Assembly: GCA_902774335.1 (NCBI GenBank)
Contig: CACYHW010000003.1
Span: forward strand, 186,001 to 250,000
Length of the DNA: 64,000 bases
Direction of reading: 5' to 3'
Source: an uncultured Bacteroidales bacterium
Lineage (GTDB): Bacteria; Bacteroidota; Bacteroidia; Bacteroidales; Bacteroidaceae
Shown: positions 27,382 through 36,435 of the stretch, in pieces
Layout of the letters: every line of letters begins with the position of its first letter
Position numbering within the stretch: position 1 is the first letter of the stretch
Program-made: the position numbers and the translations under genes
The notes under the pieces: model-generated
Told to the model about the DNA's origin: nothing
Databases searched by the model: none
Seen by the model: only the letters and a program-made list of their open reading frames with translations

Positions 27382-29340
27382 TTAAAATTTCTCACCCTCG
27401 TCCTCGTCAACAATATCCTCCTCGACAACCAGGTTGTCGATGATGAAGTTCTGACGCTCCATGGTGTTCTTACCCATGTAGAACGAGAGCAGGTCATCCA
27501 CAGCGTCGGTCTTTTTGAGTGTCACCATCTCCAGACGCATGTCCTGGCCTATAAAGTTCTTGAACTCGTCGGGCGATATCTCACCGAGTCCTTTGAATCG
27601 GGTAATCTCGGGGTTGGGCGAGAGTTTCTCGATGGCCTGACGGCGCTCCTCCTCGGTGTAGCAGTATATGGTCTCGAACTCACCCTTCTCGGTTACGATG
27701 CCGTCCACGTGGGCATCGGCCCCCTTCTTCTTTTTGCGCTTGTTGCGGACACGGAAGAGCGGGGTCTGCAGGATGTATACGTGCCCCTTCCTTATCAGCT
27801 CGGGGAAGAACTGCAGGAAGAATGTTATCATAAGCAGGCGTATGTGCATACCGTCCACATCGGCATCGGTTGCCACGATTATCTTGTTATAGCGAAGGTC
27901 GTCCAGTCCGTCCTCGATGTTGAGGGCAGCCTGCAGCAGGTTGAACTCCTCGTTCTCGTAAACCACCTTCTTGGTGAGGCCGAAACTGTTCAGGGGCTTA
28001 CCGCGAAGGCTGAATACCGCCTGTGTGTTCACATCACGGCTCTTGGTGATGGAGCCGCTGGCCGAGTCACCCTCGGTGATGAATATGCAGCTCTCCTCCT
28101 GACGGTCGCCGCGTGCGTCATTCAGGTGTATGCGGCAGTCGGCCAGTTTGCGGTTGTGCAGGTTGGCCTTCTTGGCGCGCTCGCGGGCCTGCTTGGTTAT
28201 GCCGGCTATCTCCTTGCGCTCCTTCTCCGACTCAAGTATCTTCTTGAGCAGGACATCGGCTATCTCGGGCTCCTTGTGGAGCAGGTCGTCAACCTCCTTC
28301 TTGATAAAATCACCCACGAACTTGTTGAGCGAGACACCGCCGGTAGGACTCATGGTGGTCGAACCCAGCTTGATCTTGGTCTGGCTCTCGAACACAGGCT
28401 CCTCCACATTGACGGCGATGGCGGCCACTATGCCGTTACGCACGTCGCCCGACTCGAAGTTCTTTCCGTAGAACTCCTTGATGGTGCGGGCTATATGCTC
28501 CTTGAATGCGCTTTGATGGGTACCTCCCTGCGATGTGTACTGTCCGTTCACGAACGAGTAGTACTCCTCGCCGTACTGGTTGGTATGGGTGAACGCTATC
28601 TCGATGTCGGTTCCCTGCAGATGTATGATGGGATAGAGGCTCTGGGCACTCATGCGCTCGCCCAGCAGGTCCTCCAGACCATTGCGTGACATGAACCTCT
28701 GGCCGTTGTACATGATGGTGAGGCCGGTGTTCAGGTAGGTATAGTTACGCAGCATGGTCTCTATTATGGCAGGACGGAACTGGTAACCGGTAAAGAGCTG
28801 GTCATCGGGCTCGAACTTTACGCAGGTTCCGTGCTCCTCGGCACTGGGCAGGGTCTCATCGGACTGCAGCCTGCCGCGCTCGAACCTGAGCGTGCGCACC
28901 TGACCGTCACGCCAGCTGCTAACCTCGAAATGCAGACTCAAAGCGTTGACAGCCTTAAGGCCCACTCCGTTCAGGCCCACACTCTTCTTGAACGCCTTGC
29001 TGTCAAACTTACCACCGGTATTCAGAATGCTCACCGCCTCCAGCAGCTTGCCCTGCGGAATGCCTCGGCCGTAGTCCCTGACCACCACCTTGCCGGTATC
29101 CACAAGCTCTATCTCTATGCGCTTGCCGGTGTTCATTCGGAACTCATCCACGCTGTTGTCGATGATCTCCTTGAGCAGTACATAGATTCCGTCATCGGCA
29201 GCCGAGCCGTCGCCCAGCTTGCCTATATACATACCGGGACGCATACGGATATGCTCCATATCGTCCATGTGGCGGATGTTGTCCTCATTGTACTGCACCT
29301 GCGGTGCTTCGTAATCGATTGTCTCTTGGGAGTCTGCCAT
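27382..29340 (-). CDS. parE: DNA topoisomerase IV subunit B
   Basis: 652 residues. GHKL ATPase domain ([32 protein letters not shown]), transducer, and a TOPRIM domain with TEGDSASGS and [10 protein letters not shown]. It is ParE rather than GyrB because of the Bacteroidales neighbourhood with coaD and the residues of the TOPRIM region ([16 protein letters not shown]); the discrimination is moderately firm. ATP-dependent decatenase subunit. The acidic tail ends DEDEGEKF. Confidence 0.9.
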   Translation of the reverse strand: MADSQETIDYEAPQVQYNEDNIRHMDDMEHIRMRPGMYIGKLGDGSAADDGIYVLLKEIIDNSVDEFRMNTGKRIEIELVDTGKVVVRDYGRGIPQGKLLEAVSILNTGGKFDSKAFKKSVGLNGVGLKAVNALSLHFEVSSWRDGQVRTLRFERGRLQSDETLPSAEEHGTCVKFEPDDQLFTGYQFRPAIIETMLRNYTYLNTGLTIMYNGQRFMSRNGLEDLLGERMSAQSLYPIIHLQGTDIEIAFTHTNQYGEEYYSFVNGQYTSQGGTHQSAFKEHIARTIKEFYGKNFESGDVRNGIVAAIAVNVEEPVFESQTKIKLGSTTMSPTGGVSLNKFVGDFIKKEVDDLLHKEPEIADVLLKKILESEKERKEIAGITKQARERAKKANLHNRKLADCRIHLNDARGDRQEESCIFITEGDSASGSITKSRDVNTQAVFSLRGKPLNSFGLTKKVVYENEEFNLLQAALNIEDGLDDLRYNKIIVATDADVDGMHIRLLMITFFLQFFPELIRKGHVYILQTPLFRVRNKRKKKKGADAHVDGIVTEKGEFETIYCYTEEERRQAIEKLSPNPEITRFKGLGEISPDEFKNFIGQDMRLEMVTLKKTDAVDDLLSFYMGKNTMERQNFIIDNLVVEEDIVDEDEGEKF

Positions 29341-29385
29341 ATATCTGTATTATACTGTTTTCTGTCTATAATTAAATCCGGGCCC

Positions 29386-30528
29386 TCAAATGGACTTGAA
29401 GAATACCGCCCTCTTGCGGACAATCTCCACGCCCTTGAAGTAGGACCACTGTGACTGAATCTTTATGTTGTCGTCAAGCTCGGGATTGGTCTCGCCCAGC
29501 GTGAATCCCATATCCGTGGCCGATTTGGTCAGAATCGAGAAGGGTATGGCGCTCACGCCCTTGTTCTGATACTCCGGCTTGACTGCCACGAACAGCATCT
29601 CGAGAGTCTCGGTGTGATGCCATTTAAGAGCATTGACAATGTGCCACCAGCCGAACGGGAACAGACGTCCCTGCGCCTTCTGCAATGCACGCGCAATAGA
29701 CGACATAGACAACGCTCCTGCCACCAGGTTGTCGTTGTTGTCAAGCACGAACACCGCCAGACGCTTGTCCAGAAGCGGCACGTAACGGCGGGCAAAGTCA
29801 TCTATCTGCCTGTCCGAGAAAGCCGAGTAACCGTACAAAGGCGCAAACGACTCGTTGACCAGATGGAACAGCTTGTGTGCGTATATGCGTGCCTCGGTAT
29901 TCTTGCTATGCTCAAACTTGGCCACATGCAGGTTGTACCTGTCCAGAACCACCTGGCTCAGACGGCCCATCTTTTCCGGTACGTCGTTATAGGGGATATT
30001 GCGCTCCGACCATACAGCCGACGGCTTGAGTCCCAGCTTCTCCATATGCTCCGGATAGTAGGGATAGTTGTAGATGGTGGCCATGGTTCCTATACGGTCA
30101 AAGCCCTGGGTGAGCATGCCCTCGGGATCAAAGTCGGTAAAGCCGAAAGGTCCCTCCAGACGGTCCATGCCACGCTCCTTGCCCCAGGCTGCCACCGCAT
30201 CCAGCAGTCCGCCCGACACGCGGATATCATCAATAAAGTCTATCCATCCGAACCTTACGGTCCTCACGTTCCAGGCCTGATTGGCCTTGTGGTTTATGAT
30301 TGCTGCCACACGGCCCACCACCTCACCCTCCTTCAATGCAATGAAGGTCTGGGCCTCACAGAACTCGAAAGCGGCGTTACGTGAGGGAATAAAGGAGTTT
30401 TTGGTATCCTGAATCAGATCGGGGACAGCATAGGGATGGTTTCTGTAGAGCTGAACGTTGAATTTGGCAAAACGTCGCAGATCCCTTCTTGTCTTGACCG
30501 GTACTATGGTTATATCCTGAGCTGACAT
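29386..30528 (-). CDS. YghO-like GNAT-fold protein
   Basis: 380 residues, with N-terminal VKTRRDLRRFAKFNVQLYRNHPYAVPDL, central GPFGFTDFDPEGMLTQGFDR, and a C-terminal acetyltransferase-like segment (MLFVAVKPEYQNKGVSAIPF). It resembles the Bacteroidetes YghO/N-acetyltransferase family of unknown substrate. A candidate promoter (TATCTTCG at 30554-30561, TTG 21 nt upstream) precedes it. It sits 45 nt upstream of parE on the same strand and may be cotranscribed. Confidence 0.75.
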   Translation of the reverse strand: MSAQDITIVPVKTRRDLRRFAKFNVQLYRNHPYAVPDLIQDTKNSFIPSRNAAFEFCEAQTFIALKEGEVVGRVAAIINHKANQAWNVRTVRFGWIDFIDDIRVSGGLLDAVAAWGKERGMDRLEGPFGFTDFDPEGMLTQGFDRIGTMATIYNYPYYPEHMEKLGLKPSAVWSERNIPYNDVPEKMGRLSQVVLDRYNLHVAKFEHSKNTEARIYAHKLFHLVNESFAPLYGYSAFSDRQIDDFARRYVPLLDKRLAVFVLDNNDNLVAGALSMSSIARALQKAQGRLFPFGWWHIVNALKWHHTETLEMLFVAVKPEYQNKGVSAIPFSILTKSATDMGFTLGETNPELDDNIKIQSQWSYFKGVEIVRKRAVFFKSI

Positions 30529-30553
30529 TGTCTTCCTGTAGAATTCAATTCAG

Positions 30554-30585
30554 CGAAGATACGGATTTTAAGGCACTCTTCCCAA
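30554..30585 (-). promoter_or_regulatory. Candidate promoter of the YghO-like gene
   Basis: TATCTTCG (7/8 to TAnnTTTG) with TTG 21 nt upstream on the minus strand. The same variant octamer occurs at 48591-48598. Confidence 0.35.
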
Positions 30586-30603
30586 TCCCCGCGGCTTAAA
30601 TTA

Positions 30604-31968
30604 TCAACCGCCGGCATACTCCTTTTTGGCTGCCTCCAGCAGTGATCTGAAATGGGCCGAAGTATGCATGTGAGCTACCATGGCAGCCGCCATTATCCGG
30701 CCTGCAACCACATCGGTAGCCCAGTTCTGACCGGTTATCACTCCGCTGTATCCCATACGGAATCCAAGGGTGAGCAGTTCGTTGGCATGAGCAGGCGCTA
30801 TCTCGGTAAGGATGAGCGATATACCCCACCCCGCCTCGGCTCCGGCCGAAGGGAACGACGAAGTAGCTGCATTGTCTCCGCCCGCAAAGGGAGCGTCGCC
30901 CAACTGTACGTAGGGACGCTTGCGGAAGGTTGCCGATCCGGCCAGTTCCGATGCGTTCTCAGTAAGCATCATAAGGCTCTCGCGCACCAGACTGGCCAGT
31001 GCGGGAGTGCTCTTGGAATCCATCTTCATGCCCATAGGCTCCGAGAAGGCCTTCAATACGGCATCAACGCCCATATCGGCATCTTGAGCAGCCTGACGTC
31101 CGCGCTCGGTAGCACGGTCAGCCTTGGCGGCCATATACTGCGCCACGTCACCAAAGTATCTGGTACCGGCGGTATCCACCGGGGCGTTCAGTATCCTGCG
31201 GCCGTCGGGATTGGCGTTAACCTGCTCCTTGCGGCCCGACTTCTCATAATACTCGGCGCGTGCCGCCGCCATATCCTCCATAAAGGCGGGAACGGAATGC
31301 ATGGCTGCCACACAGGCCGAAGCGCACATGTAACCGGCATTCACATCACTCTGATAGTGGGCCGATACTATCACCCTGCTCTCACCGTACTCGAATCCGC
31401 GGCGCAGGATGGTATCCTGATACTCGGGAGCCATCTCGGCAAGAACCAGGGCCGTAGCCATGCCTCTTGTGGTATGGCCCGAAGGATAGGAACCGCTGGT
31501 GCGCAGGCTCTCCAGGCGGTCGGAACGACCGGTGGGAATCTCGTTGTACTGGATGACCGGACGGATACGCATATACTTCTCCTTGGGATTCTTGGAGGCC
31601 TGTTCGGCCGTATGGTAACTGCGTGACATCAGATTGTATATGGCAGGAGTCTCGGTGCGGCTTATCCTGAAGCCCAGCGCCTCGGAATATATCCTGGCCA
31701 TCTCGGTGGTACTCGATGCCGACTCGTCGCTGGCCCGTTCACCGCGTGCCGTGGGACGGACGCTCTTACCCCACTGCCACTGTACGAAATCATCGATGTA
31801 GGCAACACTTGACGTGTCGGGCGGAGCAGGCAGAAAGACTCCTCCGTCGGGCTGATCGGCCCTCTCAATATAAAGGCTGGGTTGCTGAAAACGGCTCTGT
31901 GAAAAAACGCTCTGCGCTACGGCGAGCAGCAATACCGCAACAAATGACAGCTTGAATTCTCTCTTCAT
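30604..31968 (-). CDS. Tandem class A acid phosphatase (PAP2) with inactive second domain
   Basis: 454 residues with a signal peptide (FVAVLLLAVAQSVFSQ). Domain 1 (about 50-245) carries the complete class A phosphatase signature: K129-x6-R136-P137, P162-S-G-H165, and S197-R198-x5-H204-x3-D208. Domain 2 (about 265-450) aligns with it in order (R351-P352, P373-S-A-G376, S408-G409-x5-N415-x3-D419) but has lost the lysine, both catalytic histidines and the signature arginine. The protein therefore appears to be a duplicated phosphatase with one active and one degenerate copy. Periplasmic phosphomonoesterase activity is expected for domain 1; the role of domain 2 is unknown (structural or binding). 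Candidate -7 element TATATTTG at 31998-32005 on the minus strand. Confidence 0.85.
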   Translation of the reverse strand: MKREFKLSFVAVLLLAVAQSVFSQSRFQQPSLYIERADQPDGGVFLPAPPDTSSVAYIDDFVQWQWGKSVRPTARGERASDESASSTTEMARIYSEALGFRISRTETPAIYNLMSRSYHTAEQASKNPKEKYMRIRPVIQYNEIPTGRSDRLESLRTSGSYPSGHTTRGMATALVLAEMAPEYQDTILRRGFEYGESRVIVSAHYQSDVNAGYMCASACVAAMHSVPAFMEDMAAARAEYYEKSGRKEQVNANPDGRRILNAPVDTAGTRYFGDVAQYMAAKADRATERGRQAAQDADMGVDAVLKAFSEPMGMKMDSKSTPALASLVRESLMMLTENASELAGSATFRKRPYVQLGDAPFAGGDNAATSSFPSAGAEAGWGISLILTEIAPAHANELLTLGFRMGYSGVITGQNWATDVVAGRIMAAAMVAHMHTSAHFRSLLEAAKKEYAGG

Positions 31969-31997
31969 AAAGGGTACAGGTTAGTACTAACTGATGC

Positions 31998-32005
31998 CAA
32001 ATATA
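31998..32005 (-). promoter_or_regulatory. Candidate promoter -7 element of the phosphatase gene
   Basis: TATATTTG on the minus strand, 29 nt before the ATG; no good -33 box. Confidence 0.35.
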
Positions 32006-32027
32006 GCACATTTTCCGTAAAACCGCC

Positions 32028-32064
32028 ACAGGCACCGGCAGCATACTTTGCCGCCGGCGCCTGT
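32028..32064 (-). terminator. GC-rich hairpin after the BlaI/M56/TlpA operon
   Basis: 15-bp stem with two G.U pairs on the minus strand (left part ACAGGCGCCGGCGGC, 7-nt loop) located 38 nt past the TlpA-like stop. The T-run (TTTT) is a few bases off the stem, so termination strength is uncertain. Confidence 0.5.
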
Positions 32065-32101
32065 AAAAAACAAACAAGGAATTGTAAAATGTGATGTTAA
32101 A

Positions 32102-33157
32102 TCACTTCAGAAGATCGGCCAGTATCCTATCCAAAGCCGGACCACGCAGATTAATATTCACAATGGTTCCGGTCTTGCAGTCAACAAGGAAATTAGAAGG
32201 AATGCTGTTAATGTTATATAGTTGTGCAACTTCATTGCTCCAGTAATTCAGGTCGCTTACGTGCAACCAGGTCATTTTCTCATCCTCGATGGCCTTGAGC
32301 CAGGACTCACGGTCCCTGTCAAGCGAAACGCCCAGGATCTGGAATCCCTTGCCGGAATACTTGGCGTAAGCATCCCTCAGATAAGGAAGTTCACCCATGC
32401 AGGGTCCGCACCACGATGCCCAGAAATCAATCAGCACGTAGCGGTTCTTGGGATCGGCCATAACCTTGCTGGCGGTAATGGGATTGCCCTGAGGATCGCT
32501 CTGGGTGAAGTCAAGATAGGGCTTGCCTACCCCAAAGCTCATCAGTTTGTCAACACCGGCGCTCAGCTCTTTCCATTTATCGGTCTTCTGTATTGATTTT
32601 GAGAACTTGTCCAGTATGATACGGGTTGATTCGGGATCGTCTCTGTCGGCCAGGACCTCCAGGCAGTAGAGTCCGTAAAAGTTGTCAAGGTTGTCCATCA
32701 GGTCATCCTTGAGCTTTTTCTCAGACTCTTCGATCATTGCCATAAGTTCATCGGTAACCATGCCTCCTGTCTCCCTAGCCTTGATGGTTATCTTGTATCT
32801 CCGGGTCATGAATTCGCTGAAAAGGTCATTAGCCTTTGTACCATTGGCCACATAGAAGCTGTCAAGCACAGCGGAGACTGTCAGTTTTCCGGGCTCCAGG
32901 ATAAAGAAACAGCCCACGTTTTCGGCGTTCCTGTCGGATGCCACAATCGCCATACCGGGACTCTCAATCTTGCCGGTAAAGGTATAGCTGCCGTCGCGGC
33001 TGGGTATTGATGCCAGCACCTTGAGTTCCTGGTCCATGAGCCATACTGAATCGGAATCAAACTTGTTGAAACGACCTGTTACGGTATAGCTGTTGTCCGC
33101 AGCGCAACTGCAGAACATTGTCACAGCCGCCATTAACACTAATGATGTTCTTTTCAT
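32102..33157 (-). CDS. TlpA-like thioredoxin-fold lipoprotein with N-terminal DUF4369-like domain
   Basis: 351 residues. Lipoprotein-type signal peptide (MKRTSLVLMAAVTMFCSC). Beta-rich N-terminal domain (YTVTGRFNKFDSDSVWLMD, SYTFTGKIESPGMAIV) of the DUF4369 kind, a helical middle, and a C-terminal TlpA/AhpC-TSA domain with the redox motif WCGPC near residue 250 and LGVSLDRDRESWLKAI. Membrane-attached thiol-disulfide reductase in the family. It is the third gene of the BlaI-M56-TlpA group (39 nt downstream of the M56 gene), so its expression is probably controlled by that pair. Confidence 0.85.
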   Translation of the reverse strand: MKRTSLVLMAAVTMFCSCAADNSYTVTGRFNKFDSDSVWLMDQELKVLASIPSRDGSYTFTGKIESPGMAIVASDRNAENVGCFFILEPGKLTVSAVLDSFYVANGTKANDLFSEFMTRRYKITIKARETGGMVTDELMAMIEESEKKLKDDLMDNLDNFYGLYCLEVLADRDDPESTRIILDKFSKSIQKTDKWKELSAGVDKLMSFGVGKPYLDFTQSDPQGNPITASKVMADPKNRYVLIDFWASWCGPCMGELPYLRDAYAKYSGKGFQILGVSLDRDRESWLKAIEDEKMTWLHVSDLNYWSNEVAQLYNINSIPSNFLVDCKTGTIVNINLRGPALDRILADLLK

Positions 33158-33196
33158 TGCAGAATCTTTTTTGTTTTGTCAATCAATGCTGTCGGG

Positions 33197-35896
33197 TTAC
33201 CTCCTGAAGTTGTAGACACTTTTAAAAGGCATCTTGATATCTGTATGGCAGACGGTACCCGTAAGCTCAGCGTATATCTCCTTCTCGTTGTCGGGCTGCA
33301 GTTTGCTCATATCGACAGGAGGATATACAAGTTCTATTTCGGTGGACACCCAGTCACCTCCGCGTCTGAAGTCCTTGTCAAGAGGCTGGTTGGCGCTTAC
33401 CAGGCTAAGTTTCTGGCCGTCGTTCAGGGTCAGGCTCAGGTCACTGCCGAAGTATGCGGGATAGTTAACATCGGCACGTACAATCACCTCAAGGAAGACG
33501 GTGGTTGCCGACGGGGTTATCTCTACGCGCTGCACGATAGCCTGGTTGGGGCCGGCAGTTCCGGTAAGATTCAGACTCACAGCACTGAGCATATCCAAAA
33601 CCTGGACGTCTTCAAACAGATTCGGATCGCCCGAAATGTTTACGCCCTTGGCCAGATACTGCTTGCGCAGCGTGTTGCTGTCATACTCCACGATATCAAA
33701 GCTCTTTACGTCGGCGGGCACTGCCTCATAGATATCCACGCAGTACAGGCTTCCATCCTCGGGAACCCAGAAGTAGGAACCGTTGGCGTAGTTGTACTCA
33801 TCGTGCCATGGATAATCCGTAAAGTTCTGCAGACCCTCCTCGCGCAGGAACTTGTACTCCTTTCCGTCGGCGATAACCTTGGTAACAGAGCTGGCGTCAA
33901 CATCAGGTCTGAACCATACATTACGTCCCAGACCGCGGTACAACTTGATGATCACCAGTTCATCGGGGGTGAATATCACCTTATCGAAGCTGCCACCGCG
34001 GAATACCTGCGGATGCTCGACAACCTTTATAGCCTTCTTTTCATAATCATCGGTATACTCTTCTCTGATGCGCTGTTCAACTTCCATTACGGTCTTGCCC
34101 TTGAACTCCCTGTCAAGATCCCTGTTCTTTACAGGCAGGACGGTTGTGCGGTAGAATCCGTTTTCCTTCTGTTCACGGCTCATCACACCGGGATCCTGGG
34201 GACCCTTCAGAAGCTCAGCAAGAACAGATTTGGCGCTTCTGGACTCACATACGCATATGGAGAATGTGCGGCTGCCGCGCTCATAGGCTGCCTTCATCAT
34301 GACCGATGCATCTGCCCACGGCATATTTGCATCCGGGAAGAAGGCCATGTACTCTATGTCAAGAGCCTTGATCCAATCAGTAAGCTCCTTGGGAGTGCCG
34401 TGTACAATCAGACCGTTGTAATCAAGTTCATACTGACCGTTCTCCCATACATATATACGGCCGTACTTGTATGTGGAGTAGTATGCCTCACGCCACTCCG
34501 CGTCGGTCTTGACCACCAGGGTGTAGATTCCTACCTCGTTGAGGACGTCCACCAGCGGGCGGGCACGCAGAAGTCCGGTCTCGGTCTGGTCGCCGTTAAG
34601 CTTGGAGAGTACGATTGTCATGCGGTGTGTGCTGAAGCCCTTGTAATCGAGAAGGTAGTCCACAACCTCCTCGGCCTTCATGACAGCCTCCACACGGTCA
34701 CCTGTACGTACTATCACGGTGTCGCTCTCGGTCAGCCATATGGCACCTGTCTCCCAGGGGAAACGGTTGAACTTGCCCTGTCCGTAAAGGTCGTCAAGGA
34801 TCTGCATGGAGTCACGCAGCACATCCACGTTCCTGTTACCTCTGGCCGAAGGCAGGGAACTGCCGGCGCGCAACTGTGCCTCAGGCTTGCAGTCATATAC
34901 AGTTACTGCAAACATCATTAAAACTATGCCCGTAAGAAGAGGGGCGTAAAGAGCCTTGAAAGCTCTTGCAAACTTGGAGTCTTTTCTGTTCATCATACTT
35001 ATTCTGTTTGACAGATTCTGTTTCTTGAAATGGTTTGTAACGCTGTATCCGCTCATCGAAGCCACCTTGCCCAGCAGCATGTACTGGTAAGCCTTGGCAT
35101 CAAATCCGTCCTTGAGCACGCGGCCGTCGGCCTGGAACTCATGCACGTCCTGCAGATCCTTGCGGAGCATGTTGGTCACAGGGTTGAACCACTGCATGGC
35201 CGAGAGCAAATCAACCAGAATCAGGTCGAAGGAATGGCCGCGGCGCACGTGGGCCATCTCATGATCTATTATAACCTGACGGTTGTACGATTCATAATCC
35301 TGTGCCGAAAGCACTATGTCGTTCATCCAGCTGAAGGGCGATATGTTCAGTTCCACTACATGGATTCTGATCTTTCCGTCAGTCCATACCACCTTGCCGC
35401 TGCGAATCAGTCTGCGTACCTGCAGCACGGAGAGCACGGTCCTGCTCAAGTGGAACACACATCCTGCAAACCACATGGCAACTGCCAGCAACCACCAGTC
35501 AAAGGGTTCACGTCTCTGTACGGGAGCCACCGGAGCCGGCTCTGCGACTTCAACCTCCTGTATATCCACATACAGTCCCTCCGGACCGGCAAACTCCTGA
35601 GCGGCCACCGGCGGCATGGAGATGGGAGGCATCTGGGGCATATACTCCTCCTGAACCGGCATGGCCTGTGCAGTCTGGGCAGGCTCCATGCGGTGTATCT
35701 TAATCACGCAGAAAGGCAGAACGAAAGAGCCTACCAGCATTCCCATCAAAAGGAAACGGTTGAGCCTGTGGAATGTCTCCTTACTCATAAGCAGCCTGTA
35801 GAATACATAGAAGCACAACAGGATTACGGCTACCTTGAACTGGTATGAAAGGAAATTCATCCAGAGAATCGGGTTAAAGGACATAAAAGCATTCAT
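33197..35896 (-). CDS. BlaR1-like M56 metallopeptidase sensor with large non-PBP periplasmic region
   Basis: 899 residues. The first ~330 residues have four membrane segments (about 16-34, 47-66, 133-155, 312-330) and the M56 zinc motif HEMAH at about 212-216 in IIDHEMAHVRRGHSFD, as in BlaR1/MecR1, which cleave their cognate repressor after sensing. The remaining ~570 residues lie beyond the fourth helix and should face the periplasm. They show none of the SxxK/SxN/KTG transpeptidase motifs of beta-lactam sensors; instead there are mixed alpha/beta segments (AEEVVDYLLDYKG, LSKLNGDQTETGLLRARPLVDVL) that I do not recognise. It sits 45 nt downstream of the BlaI-type repressor gene and upstream of a TlpA-like lipoprotein. 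Ligand unknown. Confidence 0.85.
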   Translation of the reverse strand: MNAFMSFNPILWMNFLSYQFKVAVILLCFYVFYRLLMSKETFHRLNRFLLMGMLVGSFVLPFCVIKIHRMEPAQTAQAMPVQEEYMPQMPPISMPPVAAQEFAGPEGLYVDIQEVEVAEPAPVAPVQRREPFDWWLLAVAMWFAGCVFHLSRTVLSVLQVRRLIRSGKVVWTDGKIRIHVVELNISPFSWMNDIVLSAQDYESYNRQVIIDHEMAHVRRGHSFDLILVDLLSAMQWFNPVTNMLRKDLQDVHEFQADGRVLKDGFDAKAYQYMLLGKVASMSGYSVTNHFKKQNLSNRISMMNRKDSKFARAFKALYAPLLTGIVLMMFAVTVYDCKPEAQLRAGSSLPSARGNRNVDVLRDSMQILDDLYGQGKFNRFPWETGAIWLTESDTVIVRTGDRVEAVMKAEEVVDYLLDYKGFSTHRMTIVLSKLNGDQTETGLLRARPLVDVLNEVGIYTLVVKTDAEWREAYYSTYKYGRIYVWENGQYELDYNGLIVHGTPKELTDWIKALDIEYMAFFPDANMPWADASVMMKAAYERGSRTFSICVCESRSAKSVLAELLKGPQDPGVMSREQKENGFYRTTVLPVKNRDLDREFKGKTVMEVEQRIREEYTDDYEKKAIKVVEHPQVFRGGSFDKVIFTPDELVIIKLYRGLGRNVWFRPDVDASSVTKVIADGKEYKFLREEGLQNFTDYPWHDEYNYANGSYFWVPEDGSLYCVDIYEAVPADVKSFDIVEYDSNTLRKQYLAKGVNISGDPNLFEDVQVLDMLSAVSLNLTGTAGPNQAIVQRVEITPSATTVFLEVIVRADVNYPAYFGSDLSLTLNDGQKLSLVSANQPLDKDFRRGGDWVSTEIELVYPPVDMSKLQPDNEKEIYAELTGTVCHTDIKMPFKSVYNFRR

Positions 35897-35941
35897 TGTA
35901 ACAATCAGTAATCAGGTTCTGGAAAAGGTTTGTTGCGGGGA

Positions 35942-36304
35942 CTATTCCTTACCCCGTTCAATCTGCTCTATAAGACTCTTGAGTTCATCCACGGAGATCT
36001 TCTCCTCCTGAACAAGAGCCGATACGGCACCAAGATACGAATTATTGAAACATTTACCTATCAGACTGTCAAGATTCATCTCGTTATAGTTCCTGCGGCT
36101 GACAGCCGGATAGTATCTGAAAGAACCGCTTATGGATTCATGACTCAGATAACCGTTTGATTCCAATGTACGTACCTGCGTGGACAGAGTATTGAAATGA
36201 GGCTGAGGCTCAGGGTACAACTCCTGAAGCTCCTTTACATAAAGCGGTCCCTTCTCCCAGAACCAGTTCATGATAACCTCTTCTTTTTTAGTCAGTTTCT
36301 TCAT
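35942..36304 (-). CDS. BlaI/MecI/CopY-family transcriptional repressor
   Basis: 120 residues: N-terminal winged helix (LTKKEEVIMNWFWEKGPLYVKELQEL, TLSTQVRTLESNGYLSHE) and C-terminal dimerisation helices (MNLDSLIGKCFNNSYLGAVSALVQEEKISVDELKSLIEQIE). BlaI-type repressors bind dyad operators and are inactivated by cleavage by the M56 partner, which is the next gene. Two identical-type inverted repeats lie in its own promoter region (36369-36387 and 36397-36415), implying autoregulation. Confidence 0.93.
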   Translation of the reverse strand: MKKLTKKEEVIMNWFWEKGPLYVKELQELYPEPQPHFNTLSTQVRTLESNGYLSHESISGSFRYYPAVSRRNYNEMNLDSLIGKCFNNSYLGAVSALVQEEKISVDELKSLIEQIERGKE

Positions 36305-36360
36305 ATCTTATAAAAGTAAGTTTTCATGCACAATGATAAAATCATAACCAAAGTTCACTG

Positions 36361-36392
36361 CAAACATAAAACTAATTTTTTTCGTTTCCAAA
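36361..36392 (-). promoter_or_regulatory. Promoter of the BlaI/M56/TlpA operon
   Basis: On the minus strand TTTG (36392-36389), 20-nt spacer, TATGTTTG (36368-36361): a full match to the Bacteroidetes TTTG/TAnnTTTG promoter. Predicted leader about 50 nt to the ATG at 36304. Confidence 0.7.
36369..36387. promoter_or_regulatory. Operator-like inverted repeat O1 (in promoter spacer)
   Basis: AAACTAA-N5-TTCGTTT, a dyad with 6 of 7 positions complementary, filling the spacer between the -33 and -7 elements. Probable BlaI-type repressor site. Confidence 0.6.
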
Positions 36393-36396
36393 TTTT

Positions 36397-36415
36397 AAAC
36401 TAAAAATTTTCGTTT
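36397..36415. promoter_or_regulatory. Operator-like inverted repeat O2 (upstream of -33)
   Basis: The same half-sites AAACTAA-N5-TTCGTTT exactly 28 bp from O1, just upstream of the -33 element. The N5 differs (AAATT against TTTTT), so the half-sites are what is conserved. Confidence 0.6.
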
Positions 36416-36435
36416 TTGACTAAAAAAATAATGCC

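Noticed and set aside
27001..28689. Long open frame (about 560 codons) on the plus strand opposite parE; similar ones at 6040-7161, 25307-26698 and 33176-34921
   Set aside because: They are antisense to strongly conserved genes, have no recognisable domains, and arise from the codon bias of the real genes.
33197..36304. Beta-lactam resistance regulatory system
   Set aside because: The M56 sensor has no penicillin-binding domain and no beta-lactamase gene is present, so only the regulatory architecture is shared.
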